Positions 1 through 9,513 of a stretch of DNA of 38,168 nt are shown piece after piece; the stretch's first letter is position 1, and each line of letters begins with the position of its first letter. The DNA is taken from assembly GCA_018971195.1 (NCBI GenBank), contig JAGXBK010000012.1, positions 1 through 38,168 of the forward strand, read 5' to 3'. The DNA is from Betaproteobacteria bacterium (GTDB lineage: Bacteria > Pseudomonadota > Gammaproteobacteria > Burkholderiales > Casimicrobiaceae). The notes below the pieces were generated by a model, which ran no database searches, had not been told where the DNA came from, and worked only from the letters and a program-made list of their open reading frames with translations. The position numbers and the translations under genes are program-made.

Positions 1-339
1 GACATCGAGCGGCAGATCGCCGACTACGGCAAGCGCGCACAGGACGGCAAGCTCACCGTCGAGGAGCTGACCGGCGGCACCTACACGATCAGCAACGGCG
101 GTGTGTTCGGGTCGATGCTGTCGACGCCGATCATCAATCCGCCGCAGTCGGCGATCCTCGGCGTGCATGCGACGCGGGACCGCGCCGTCGTCGAGAGCGG
201 CCAGATCGTCGTGCGGCCGATGAACTACCTTGCGCAGTCCTACGACCACCGGATCATCGACGGCCGCGAAGCGGTGCTGTCGCTGGTGGCGATCAAGGAA
301 GCGCTCGAGGATCCCGCGCGGCTGCTGCTCGACCTGTGA
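1..339 (+). CDS. odhB: 2-oxoglutarate dehydrogenase E2 component, C-terminal end (partial)
   Basis: The frame is open at the left edge and ends with TGA at 337-339, so only the last 112 residues of the catalytic domain are visible. E2 moves the succinyl group from lipoamide to CoA in the 2-oxoglutarate dehydrogenase complex of the TCA cycle. The stretch [20 protein letters not shown] and the active-site motif DHRIIDG (His and Asp of HxxxDG) match succinyltransferase E2 closely, and fit it better than pyruvate or branched-chain E2. The ending LLLDL is typical of the family. lpdA, the E3 partner, starts 2 bases later, so the usual odhA-odhB-lpdA operon is inferred; odhA would lie left of the window. 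The lipoyl and E3-binding domains are outside the window. Confidence 0.95.
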   Translation, partial: DIERQIADYGKRAQDGKLTVEELTGGTYTISNGGVFGSMLSTPIINPPQSAILGVHATRDRAVVESGQIVVRPMNYLAQSYDHRIIDGREAVLSLVAIKEALEDPARLLLDL

Positions 340-341
340 CC

Positions 342-1772
<1,431 letters not shown>

Positions 1773-1829
1773 GCTCGCGGTCTCGCGCAGCTCCGACGCC
1801 ACGCCCGAACCCCTCCCGCATACGAACCC

Positions 1830-2978
1830 TTGAGCGCGGCGGACTATCCCGGCCAGGTCACGCGGCGCCAGGGCGCGCTGATCGACTATCTCGAGCCGCT
1901 GCTCGATCGTCGCCATGCGACGCTCGACCACGCCCAGGTCGGCGCGCTGGAGCGCCTGCAGGTGCTCGCCGACGAGCTCGCGGCGTTCCGCGCTGCGCGC
2001 CAGTCGACGCTGCGGCGGCTCTTCGCCGCCCCGGCGGTCCCACGCGGCGTCTACCTCTGGGGAGGCGTGGGGCGAGGCAAGAGCCTGCTGATGGACAGCT
2101 TCTATGCGACCGTCGCAGTCCGGCGCAAGACGCGGATCCACTTTCACGCGTTCATGCGCGATGTGCATGCCGCGCTCGCGGCACTCAGGGACGAGACCGA
2201 CCCGCTCGCGACCGTCGCCGCACAGATCGCAAGGCGTCATCGGCTGGTCTGCTTCGACGAATTCCACGTTTCCGACATCGCCGATGCGATGATCCTGGGC
2301 CGGCTGTTGTCCGCGCTGTTCGAGACCGGCGTCGTGCTGGTGATGACGTCCAACGACGCGCCGGAGCGATTGTGGCCCGACGGCCTGCTGCGCGAGCGCT
2401 TTCTTCCTGCGATCCGGCTGATCGAGCAGTGGCTCGACGTCGTCGAGGTGGACGCGGGAATCGACTACCGCCTGCAGGCGCTCGAGCACCTGACGACCTG
2501 GCACGTCCCCGCAGGTCCGGTCGCGGACTCGGCGCTGCTGGCGGTGTTCGAGGGCATGCGGGCGGGGCCGGACGAGGAGCTGCGCTTCGAGGTCGACGGC
2601 CGGCCGCTGGTCGCGAGGCATCGCGCCGGAAGCATCGTCTGGTTCGACTTCGCCGCGCTGTGCGACGGCCCCCGGTCCCAGCGCGATTATCTGGAGATCG
2701 CCCGCCGATTCGCAGTCGTGTTCCTTTCGGGTGTCCCGCGGATGGGCGCCGGATCGGCGGATCAGGCGCGGCGATTCACCTGGCTTATCGACATCCTGTA
2801 CGATCACCGCGTGAAGCTCGTCGCATCTGCCGCCGTGCCGGCCGAAACGCTGTGCATCGAGGGGCCGCAGGCGAGCGAGTTTCCGAGGACCGTCAGCAGG
2901 CTGATCGAAATGCGCACGCGCGACTACATGGCGCTGCCGCACGTCGCCGACGGAGCGCCGGCCGGGTCGCCGGGGTAG
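1830..2978 (+). CDS. zapE: Cell division protein ZapE / AFG1-like ATPase
   Basis: This is an AFG1/ZapE-family P-loop ATPase of 382 residues. Family members associate with the divisome (ZapE in E. coli) or act on mitochondrial membrane protein turnover (Afg1). Walker A is GGVGRGKS (78-85), followed by the family pattern LLMDSFY. Walker B is LVCFDEF (139-145), followed by HVSDIADAMIL, which is also typical of the family. The start is TTG 1830; I saw no better start codon in frame and only a weak ribosome site, so the first residues are uncertain. The gene lies 57 bases after lpdA. This neighbourhood recurs in betaproteobacteria, so co-transcription with the TCA genes is plausible. It has no signal peptide and is predicted cytoplasmic. 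Confidence 0.93.
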   Translation: MSAADYPGQVTRRQGALIDYLEPLLDRRHATLDHAQVGALERLQVLADELAAFRAARQSTLRRLFAAPAVPRGVYLWGGVGRGKSLLMDSFYATVAVRRKTRIHFHAFMRDVHAALAALRDETDPLATVAAQIARRHRLVCFDEFHVSDIADAMILGRLLSALFETGVVLVMTSNDAPERLWPDGLLRERFLPAIRLIEQWLDVVEVDAGIDYRLQALEHLTTWHVPAGPVADSALLAVFEGMRAGPDEELRFEVDGRPLVARHRAGSIVWFDFAALCDGPRSQRDYLEIARRFAVVFLSGVPRMGAGSADQARRFTWLIDILYDHRVKLVASAAVPAETLCIEGPQASEFPRTVSRLIEMRTRDYMALPHVADGAPAGSPG

Positions 2979-3026
2979 CCGCCGCATCCCATCCAACGTC
3001 GCGCCCGCGGGCGCCAGGAGAAACCC

Positions 3027-4031
3027 GTGCAGACATTCAAGGCCTATCGCACGTTCCAGGAGGACGGCGTCGTCACCAGCCGCTTCGTCACCCTCGGCAT
3101 CGACGAGCTCGATGCGGGCGACGTCGTGATCCGCACCAAGTACTCGACGATCAACTACAAGGACGCCCTTTCGTACAACGGCGCAGGCAAGATCATGCGC
3201 AAGTTCCCGACCGTCGCCGGGATCGACATGGCCGGGACCGTCGAGTCCTCGGCGGACGCGCGCTTCAAGACCGGCGACAAGGTCATCGTCACTGGCTACG
3301 ACCTGGGCGTCGGACACGACGGAGGCTATGCCGAGTTCGTCCGCGTGCCCGCCGATTGGGTCGTGCGCAGGCCCGAGAGCATGACGGCCTTCGATGCGAT
3401 GACCATCGGCACCGCCGGGTACACCGCGGCGCTGGCGATCCACCTGATGCAGCACAACGGTCTCGAGCCGGCGAACGGCCCGGTTGCGGTCACCGGGGCG
3501 ACCGGGGGCGTTGGCTCGGTTGCGATCGAGGTCCTCGCCAAGGAGGGTTACGACGTGGTCGCCATCACCGGCAAGGGTGAGGAGGCGGGTTACCTGCGCG
3601 GCATCGGCGCCGGCGAAGTGATGCTGCGCTCGGCGCTCGACCTGTCGAAGATCCGGCCGCTGGAGAAAGCGACCTGGGCCGGTGCCGTCGATAACCTCGG
3701 TGGCGATATCCTGGCGTGGTTGCTCGCGAGCTCGAAGATCGGTGGAACCGTCGCCGCCGTCGGCCTTGCCGCGGACATGAAGCTGTCGACGACCGTCGCG
3801 CCATTCATACTGCGCGGCGTACGCCTGCTCGGGACCGACAGCGCCAACACGCCGATGGCGCTGCGCCAGCGGCTGTGGAACAAGCTGGCCGTCGAATGGC
3901 GCCCGGATCGCGTGCATGACCAGGTTCGCACCATCGATTTCGACGAGTTGCCGACGCACTTTGACGCGTATCTGAAAGGAATGATTCGCGGCCGCACCGT
4001 CGTGCGGATTGCGAGCGACCCGCATCCGTAG
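3027..4031 (+). CDS. acuI: Acryloyl-CoA reductase (NADPH), YhdH/AcuI family
   Basis: This 334-residue zinc-free medium-chain reductase belongs to the YhdH/YhfP/AcuI group, which reduces acryloyl-CoA to propionyl-CoA with NADPH. The GroES-like half has the family pattern YSTINYKDAL (39-48) and AGIDMAGTVE (64-73). The Rossmann half has VTGATGGVGSVAIEVL (155-170). The start is GTG 3027 with a clear Shine-Dalgarno AGGAG at 3016-3020, six bases upstream. The propionyl-CoA synthetase gene follows 61 bases later. That pairing supports a role in acrylate or 3-hydroxypropionate/propionate metabolism rather than generic quinone reduction. The exact substrate is inferred from family and neighbour. Confidence 0.88.
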   Translation: MQTFKAYRTFQEDGVVTSRFVTLGIDELDAGDVVIRTKYSTINYKDALSYNGAGKIMRKFPTVAGIDMAGTVESSADARFKTGDKVIVTGYDLGVGHDGGYAEFVRVPADWVVRRPESMTAFDAMTIGTAGYTAALAIHLMQHNGLEPANGPVAVTGATGGVGSVAIEVLAKEGYDVVAITGKGEEAGYLRGIGAGEVMLRSALDLSKIRPLEKATWAGAVDNLGGDILAWLLASSKIGGTVAAVGLAADMKLSTTVAPFILRGVRLLGTDSANTPMALRQRLWNKLAVEWRPDRVHDQVRTIDFDELPTHFDAYLKGMIRGRTVVRIASDPHP

Positions 4032-4074
4032 GCGGGCGTCAGGAATCGGAAATCGGGGGTCGGGAACGGCGTCG

Positions 4075-4083
4075 GGAAGGAGG
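4075..4083 (+). promoter_or_regulatory. Strong ribosome binding site deciding the prpE start
   Basis: GGAAGGAGG lies nine bases before ATG 4093. It marks that ATG as the start of prpE, although the frame is open upstream to a codon inside the acuI end. The extra upstream residues would be low-complexity and unlike the family. Confidence 0.75.
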
Positions 4084-4092
4084 GCGTACATC

Positions 4093-6030
4093 ATGGGCAT
4101 TTCGGACGACACAGGTCGCGGGCACGCGGCGATTGCCGCCTGCGCCGAGTTCCATCGCCGCTCGCTCGAGGATCGCGAGGCTTTCTGGCGCGAGGAAGCG
4201 AGGCTCGTCGACTGGCGCGAGCCATTCGCGCAGGTCCTCGACCATTCGCGGCCGCCGTTTGCGCGCTGGTTCGTCGGCGGCACGACGAACCTGTGCCACA
4301 ACGCCGTCGACCGGCATCTCGCGGAGCGTGGCGGCCAGGCGGCCCTGATCTACATCTCGACCGAGACGGGGCAGTCGCAGACGTACAGCTATGCGCAGCT
4401 GCACGACGAGGTCAACCGCTGCGCCGCGATGCTGAAGGCCCGAGGCGTGAGCCGCGGCGACCGGGTGCTGATCTACATGCCGATGATCGCCGAGGCCGTG
4501 TTCGCGATGCTCGCCTGCGTGCGCATCGGCGCGATCCATTCGGTGGTGTTCGGCGGCTTCGCGCCGGCAAGCCTCGCGACCCGCATCGACGATGCACGCC
4601 CGGCGCTGCTGTTCACCGCGGATGCGGGCATGCGCGCGGGCAGGACGATCCCCTACAAGCCGTTGGTCGACGAGGCGCTGCGGATCGCGCGCCATCCGCC
4701 GCGGCACGTGATTCTCGTCAACCGCGGGCTCGATCCTGGCCTGTCGATGCAGGCACCCCGCGACGTCGACTTCGCCGCGGCAAGGGCCGAGCACGCGGGC
4801 GCGAATGTGCCCTGCGAGTGGCTGGAGTCCTCCGAGCCGTCATACATCCTCTACACCTCCGGCACGACAGGGCAGCCCAAGGGTGTGCAGCGGGACACGG
4901 GCGGCTACACGGTCGCACTGGCGTCGTCGATGCGCCGGATCTTCGCGCTGGCACCGGGCGAGACGATGTTCACGACCAGCGACATTGGCTGGGTCGTCGG
5001 TCATTCGTACATCGTCTACGGGCCGCTGCTCAACGGCTCGCCGACGATCCTCTACGAAGGTTTGCCGATCCGGCCCGATCCGGGGATCTGGTGGAAGATC
5101 GTCGCGGAGCACAGGGCGCGGACGATGTTCACCTCGCCGACCGCGATCCGCGTGTTGAAGAAGCAGGACCCGTCGTACATGAAGCGCCACGACCTGTCGT
5201 CGCTGCGCTATCTGTTTCTCGCCGGCGAGCCCCTCGACGAGCCGACGGCGCGCTGGGCGGCCGACACGCTCGGCGTGCCGGTCGTCGACAATTACTGGCA
5301 GACCGAGACCGGCTGGCCGATCCTCTCGGCCCAGCCCGGGGTGGCGGACACGCCGCGCAAGTTCGGTTCGGCTTCGTTCCCGGTCTACGGCTACGACGTG
5401 AAGCTGGTCGACGGCGCGACCGGCGCCGACGCTGCCGCGGGTGAGAAAGGCGTGCTGACGATCGCGCCGCCGCTGCCCCCCGGGTGCATGAGCACCGTCT
5501 GGGGCAACGACGAGCGCTACGTGTCGACGTACTACGCGACGGTTCCAGGACGTCAGCTCTACTCGACGTTCGACTGGGCGACACGCGACGCCGATGGCTA
5601 TTACTTCCTGCTGGGCCGCACCGACGACGTCATCAACGTCGCCGGGCACCGGATCGGCACGCGGGAGATCGAGGAAGCCGTGCAGGGGCACGCCGGCATC
5701 GCCGAGGTGGCCGTCGTCGGCGTCCAGGACCCGATCAAGGGCCAGGTTCCCGTCGCATTCGCCGTGGTCCGGGACCCGTCGCGGATCGCGGACGCGGACG
5801 GAATCGCGGCAATGCAGCAGGAGGTGATGCAGACGGTCGATCGCGAACTCGGCGCGATCGCACGCCCGGCGTGCGTGCATTTCGTGACCCTGCTGCCCAA
5901 GACGCGCTCGGGCAAGCTGCTGCGCCGCTCGATCCAGGCGCTTGCCGAGGGCCGCGATCCCGGGGACCTGACGACCATCGAGGACCCGGGCGCCCTGGAC
6001 CAGATCCGGGCCGCGCTCGCGGGCTCGTAG
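4093..6030 (+). CDS. prpE: Propionyl-CoA synthetase (AMP-forming)
   Basis: PrpE activates propionate, and in some bacteria acrylate, to the CoA thioester with ATP, giving AMP and pyrophosphate. From ATG 4093 it has 645 residues, close to the family norm. Visible adenylate-forming motifs are YTSGTTGQPKG (254-264), DNYWQTETGWP, LLGRTDDVINVAGHRIGTREIEE, and the C-terminal SGKLLRR with acylation-sensitive Lys608. The pattern ADAGMRAGRTIPYKPLVDEAL and the ending EGRDPGDLTTIEDP are PrpE features that separate it from acetyl-CoA synthetase. It follows acuI in the same direction. Together they could convert acrylate to acryloyl-CoA and then propionyl-CoA. No methylcitrate genes (prpB/C/D) are in the window. 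Confidence 0.93.
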   Translation: MGISDDTGRGHAAIAACAEFHRRSLEDREAFWREEARLVDWREPFAQVLDHSRPPFARWFVGGTTNLCHNAVDRHLAERGGQAALIYISTETGQSQTYSYAQLHDEVNRCAAMLKARGVSRGDRVLIYMPMIAEAVFAMLACVRIGAIHSVVFGGFAPASLATRIDDARPALLFTADAGMRAGRTIPYKPLVDEALRIARHPPRHVILVNRGLDPGLSMQAPRDVDFAAARAEHAGANVPCEWLESSEPSYILYTSGTTGQPKGVQRDTGGYTVALASSMRRIFALAPGETMFTTSDIGWVVGHSYIVYGPLLNGSPTILYEGLPIRPDPGIWWKIVAEHRARTMFTSPTAIRVLKKQDPSYMKRHDLSSLRYLFLAGEPLDEPTARWAADTLGVPVVDNYWQTETGWPILSAQPGVADTPRKFGSASFPVYGYDVKLVDGATGADAAAGEKGVLTIAPPLPPGCMSTVWGNDERYVSTYYATVPGRQLYSTFDWATRDADGYYFLLGRTDDVINVAGHRIGTREIEEAVQGHAGIAEVAVVGVQDPIKGQVPVAFAVVRDPSRIADADGIAAMQQEVMQTVDRELGAIARPACVHFVTLLPKTRSGKLLRRSIQALAEGRDPGDLTTIEDPGALDQIRAALAGS

Positions 6031-6131
6031 CGCGCGCCGATGGCAGGCTGCGTTCCGGCAGACCTCGGGGTTGATCGGCGATAGGCGATAATCCCCACTT
6101 TTTTGCCATCCGACGTTGGAATTCCCCGCCC

Positions 6132-7232
6132 ATGCCCGCCGCTCCACCCACCGTTGCGCATCACGCCCCGCTGGCCGAGGTGACCCGCGGCGAGATCGTC
6201 GAGAGCCTGCACGCCGGTTCGGTGGCGGTCGTCGACATGCACGGGCGGGTCCTGCGCTGGGCCGGCAATCCGCAGCACCTGACGTTCACGCGCAGTGCGC
6301 TGAAGCCGCTGCAGGCGCTGCCGTTCGTCGCGGCGGGCGGCGTCGAGCACTTCGGTCTGTCGTCGTCGAAGGTCGCGCTGTTGTGCGCGAGTCATTCGGG
6401 CGAGCCGCGCCACGCCGAAGCCGCGGCCGACATCCTGGCGCGCGCCGGGTGCACGCCGGCCGACCTGCAGTGCGGAACGCACGCGCCGAGGTTCTACGAC
6501 ACCCGCGGCGAGGTTCCGCCGCCCCCGCCGTACTCGCCTCTGCAGCACAACTGCTCAGGCAAGCACAGCGGCATGCTCGCCTTCTGCGCCCTGTGCCAGT
6601 GGCCCAAGGCGTCCTATCTCGAGTTCGATCACCCGCTCCAGCAGGCAATCCGGCAATCGGTGTCGACATTCACCGGCGTCACGGTCGCTGCGCTGGTGCC
6701 CGGGGTCGACGGCTGCTCGGCTCCCAATTACGCGGTGCCGCTGTCGGCGCTGGCGCGCGCCTTCGCGCGGCTTGCAAGCGCGACGGACGACCCCGATTAC
6801 GGCACTGCTCCGCGAACGCTCGCCGACGCGATGCTCGCGCATCCGGAAATGGTGTCGGGCGAGGGGCGTAGCGACCTCGCCTTGATGCAGGCCGGCCGCG
6901 GCGACTGGGTCGCCAAGATCGGCGCCGAGGGCGTTCAGGCGATCGGGGTGCGCAGCCGCGGGATCGGCATCGCGGTCAAGGTGGCCGACGGGCAGGCGCG
7001 CGGCCTCCTGCCTTCGGTCGTGGCGGTCCTCGACCAGCTCGGTCTGCTGGACGAAGCGGCGCGCGCGGCGCTCGCGCCCTGGGGCCGGCGGCCGATCCGC
7101 AACTACCGCGGGACCCAGGTCGGCGCGATCCGCCCGGCCGTCCTGCTGGAGGGTCCGGCATCGGGGCCGGGGCGCGACAGCGCGCCCGAAACGGCCGGGC
7201 ATCCGGTCAACCGGGCGACCGCTGAACTATGA
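6132..7232 (+). CDS. L-asparaginase, class 3 (Rhizobium etli type, zinc-binding)
   Basis: This 366-residue protein belongs to the asparaginase_II family (R. etli ReAIV/ReAV), which is unrelated to the E. coli AnsA/AnsB fold. It hydrolyses L-asparagine to aspartate and ammonia. The ReAV residues, recalled from its structure, have counterparts: Ser55 and Lys58 in RSALKP, Ser87 in ASHSGE, the zinc ligands Cys141 and Lys144 in HNCSGKH, Cys195 in DGCSAP, and a Lys at about 262 in VAKIGAEG. No signal peptide is visible, so a cytoplasmic enzyme is inferred. The start is ATG 6132 with a weak ribosome site. It stands alone, 101 bases after prpE and 144 bases before rpoE. A GATAAT box at 6087-6092 may be a -10, but I see no matching -35. 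Confidence 0.88.
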   Translation: MPAAPPTVAHHAPLAEVTRGEIVESLHAGSVAVVDMHGRVLRWAGNPQHLTFTRSALKPLQALPFVAAGGVEHFGLSSSKVALLCASHSGEPRHAEAAADILARAGCTPADLQCGTHAPRFYDTRGEVPPPPPYSPLQHNCSGKHSGMLAFCALCQWPKASYLEFDHPLQQAIRQSVSTFTGVTVAALVPGVDGCSAPNYAVPLSALARAFARLASATDDPDYGTAPRTLADAMLAHPEMVSGEGRSDLALMQAGRGDWVAKIGAEGVQAIGVRSRGIGIAVKVADGQARGLLPSVVAVLDQLGLLDEAARAALAPWGRRPIRNYRGTQVGAIRPAVLLEGPASGPGRDSAPETAGHPVNRATAEL

Positions 7233-7325
7233 AGCCCACCGATGGTCTGTTGTTCCTAAGCGTGCGTCACGCGGTGTCGGCGGGGCCCGGTGCCTGGGGA
7301 TCGCCGAAAGCCCGTCGGCCGCAGC

Positions 7326-7343
7326 GCCCGCCGTTCGGCGGGC
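7326..7343 (+). other. GC hairpin in the rpoE leader
   Basis: A perfect 7-bp stem (GCCCGCC / GGCGGGC) with a GTTC loop lies 33 bases before the rpoE start. No T-run follows, so it is not a standard intrinsic terminator. It may be a leader structure or the end of the asparaginase transcript. The surrounding gap 7233-7376 shows no clear sigma-E type promoter. Confidence 0.35.
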
Positions 7344-7376
7344 ATAACAACGACATGAATCAGGGACTACCCGCGG

Positions 7377-7976
7377 ATGGGTGATCGCGAAGTCGATCAG
7401 CAGCTCGTTTTGCGAGCTCAACGGGGCGACAAGCGCGCATTCGAGCTGCTGGTGGCGAAATACCAGCGGAAGCTGGGGCGGCTGCTGTCCCGGCTGGTGC
7501 GCGATCCGGCCGAGGTCGAGGACGTGACGCAGGAGGCTTTCATCAAGGCGTACCGGGCACTGCCCAGCTTTCGTGGCGACAGCGCGTTCTACACGTGGCT
7601 CTATCGCATCGGCATCAACACGGCGAAGAACTACCTGGTTGCGATGGGGCGCCGGGCGCCGACGTCCACGGGGTTCAACCACGAGGACGCCGAGACTTTC
7701 GAGGATGCCGAGCAGCTGCGAGACACGGCCACACCCGAAGCCGAGTTGATCGGCAAGCAGATCGCGTCGACCGTGAACCGCGCGATGGACCAGTTGCCCG
7801 AGGACCTGCGCACGGCGATCACGCTGCGCGAGATCGAGGGCTTGAGCTACGAGGAGATCGCGGCGGTGATGAACTGCCCGATTGGCACGGTGCGCTCGCG
7901 GATCTTCCGAGCGCGCGAGTCGATTGCGGCCGAGTTGCGGCCGATGCTCGGCACCGACGATAACCGGAGATGGTAA
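7377..7976 (+). CDS. rpoE: RNA polymerase sigma factor RpoE (AlgU)
   Basis: This is an extracytoplasmic-function sigma factor of 199 residues for the envelope stress response. Region 2 contains EDVTQEAFIKAYRALPSFRG followed by FYTWLYRIGINTAKNYLVA, nearly identical to E. coli RpoE. Region 4 contains LPEDLRTAITLREIEGLSYE and the helix-turn-helix GTVRSRIFRARE. ATG 7377 has AGGGA ten bases upstream. The next genes are the anti-sigma genes rseA and rseB and the protease mucD, the classical rpoE-mucABD arrangement. Its stop codon overlaps the rseA start by one base (TAATG), so translation is probably coupled and sigma to anti-sigma stoichiometry fixed. Autoregulation is expected from the family but not visible as a promoter. 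Confidence 0.97.
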   Translation: MGDREVDQQLVLRAQRGDKRAFELLVAKYQRKLGRLLSRLVRDPAEVEDVTQEAFIKAYRALPSFRGDSAFYTWLYRIGINTAKNYLVAMGRRAPTSTGFNHEDAETFEDAEQLRDTATPEAELIGKQIASTVNRAMDQLPEDLRTAITLREIEGLSYEEIAAVMNCPIGTVRSRIFRARESIAAELRPMLGTDDNRRW

Positions 7977-8473
7977 TGAGCGAGAGCATTTCGCGCCTGA
8001 TGGATGGCGATGTCGACGTGGCGGAGCTCGATGCGGTCTGCGCGAGCCTGAAGAGCGGCGAAGCGATGGCGACTTGGACCTGCTACCACGCGATCGGCGA
8101 CGCGCTGCGCGGCGAGATCGCCGTGACGCGCGACGTCCGCGGGGCGGTCGCCAGCAGGCTCGCCGGCGATCCGACGGTGCTCGCGCCGCGCCGGAGCGTG
8201 CCGTCGACGCCCGCATCCTGGGCGTGGGCAGTCGCGGCGACGCTGGCCGCCGTCGGCGTCGTCGGCTGGACCGCGTATTCGCTGGTCGACTCGACGCCGG
8301 CGGGTCTCGCGCGGATGCGCGACGCGGGCACGATGCGGGCCGCCGAGCTGCGCCCGGCCACCGTGCCCACCGACCTGCTCTTCGCGCACCAGGAGTACGC
8401 GCCGTCGATCATGCTGCAAGGCGTCGGACCGTACCTGCGCGACGTCGCCGTGACGCGCGAAGTGCAGCCCTGA
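7976..8473 (+). CDS. rseA: Sigma-E negative regulatory protein RseA (MucA)
   Basis: This single-pass inner-membrane anti-sigma factor has 165 residues. The cytoplasmic N-terminal domain has the RseA pattern SRLMDGD, then SGEAMATWTCYHAIGDALRG (27-46). One transmembrane segment spans about residues 82-104 (WAWAVAATLAAVGVVGW), and a short periplasmic tail would be cut during stress. I chose ATG 7976, which overlaps the rpoE stop and has GGAGA at 7966-7970 in front. An in-frame ATG at 7970 would add two residues. rseB follows after 10 bases. The protein should hold RpoE inactive until regulated proteolysis; the DegS and RseP proteases are not in this window. Confidence 0.92.
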   Translation: MSESISRLMDGDVDVAELDAVCASLKSGEAMATWTCYHAIGDALRGEIAVTRDVRGAVASRLAGDPTVLAPRRSVPSTPASWAWAVAATLAAVGVVGWTAYSLVDSTPAGLARMRDAGTMRAAELRPATVPTDLLFAHQEYAPSIMLQGVGPYLRDVAVTREVQP

Positions 8474-8483
8474 TCGACGACCG

Positions 8484-9467
8484 ATGCAGCACGCGCATCC
8501 CCCGTCTTCCCGTGCGAGGCGACGGCTCGCCTCGGCGGCGTTCTTCCTCGCCTTCGTCGCCTCCACCGCACGCGCCGACGACGCGATGCAGTGGCTTACC
8601 CGTGCGGCCCAGGCCGCGCGCGAGCTCAACTACATCGGGACCATCCTCTACCAGATCGGTCCGCGCGTCGAAACCTCGCGCATCACGCACCTGAACGATG
8701 GCGGGCGCGAGTTCGAGAAGCTCGTCAATCTCGACGGGCCCGCGCGCGAGCTCATCCGCACCCAGGGCGAGGTGCGCTGCTACTACCCGGATGCCAAGCT
8801 GGTCCGCGTCGAGCCGCGTACGTTCCGGAACGTCTTTCCCTCGCTCTCGCCCCAGCAGCAGCAGTCGCTGTCGAGGTTCTACGATTTCCGCGTGATCGGC
8901 GACGACCGCGTCAGCGGCCGCCCCGTGCAGGTCGTCGTGTTCCAGCCCAGGGACGACCTGCGCTACGGCCACCGGTTCTGGTCGGATGCCGAAACCGGAT
9001 TGCTGCTCAAGGCGCGCCTCCTGAACGAGAAGGAGGAGGGCATCGAGCAGTTCGCGTTCACCGACATATCGATCAACGCTCCCATCGATCGATCGATGGT
9101 CGCGCCGTCGTGGCCCGTCACCCCGAAGGACTGGCGGGTGCTCGAAGGCGTGTCCGGCGACGTCGTCCGGCAGGCGACCGGCTGGGTCGTCACGTGGGTG
9201 CCGGCGGGTTTCGAGAAGATCATGGAGGGCTTCCGGAGGCTGCGCGGCGGCGGCGAGCGCGTCGCGCACCTCGTGTACTCGGACGGCCTGGTTTCGGTTT
9301 CGGTGTTCGTCGAGCCGCAGGATGCGCCGTCGGCGCCCATCGGTTTCGTGCACCAGGGAGGGCTCAACGTCTACAGTGTCCGGCACGACGATCACGTGAT
9401 CACGGTCATGGGCGAGACGCCCAGCGCGACGGTGCGACAGATCGCCAATTCGGTCGAACGCCGCTAG
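8484..9467 (+). CDS. rseB: Sigma-E regulatory protein RseB (MucB)
   Basis: This periplasmic protein of 327 residues binds the RseA tail and shields it from cleavage; in E. coli it senses lipoprotein or LPS signals. The N-terminus is a signal peptide: basic RARRR, hydrophobic ASAAFFLAFVAS, then a likely signal peptidase cut after ARA before DDAMQW. The MucB N-terminal domain is shown by ARELNYIGTILYQ and by the repeated Gln and Arg pattern around NVFPSLSPQQQQS. The C-terminal domain has GWVVTWVPAGFEK and LVYSDGLVSVSVFVE. It sits between rseA and mucD in the standard order. No obvious ribosome site precedes ATG 8484, and coupling to rseA is likely. Confidence 0.93.
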   Translation: MQHAHPPSSRARRRLASAAFFLAFVASTARADDAMQWLTRAAQAARELNYIGTILYQIGPRVETSRITHLNDGGREFEKLVNLDGPARELIRTQGEVRCYYPDAKLVRVEPRTFRNVFPSLSPQQQQSLSRFYDFRVIGDDRVSGRPVQVVVFQPRDDLRYGHRFWSDAETGLLLKARLLNEKEEGIEQFAFTDISINAPIDRSMVAPSWPVTPKDWRVLEGVSGDVVRQATGWVVTWVPAGFEKIMEGFRRLRGGGERVAHLVYSDGLVSVSVFVEPQDAPSAPIGFVHQGGLNVYSVRHDDHVITVMGETPSATVRQIANSVERR

Positions 9468-9513
9468 CCTGCAGGCCTGCTCCGTCGCCAATCACACCAT
9501 AACGAGGGATTCC

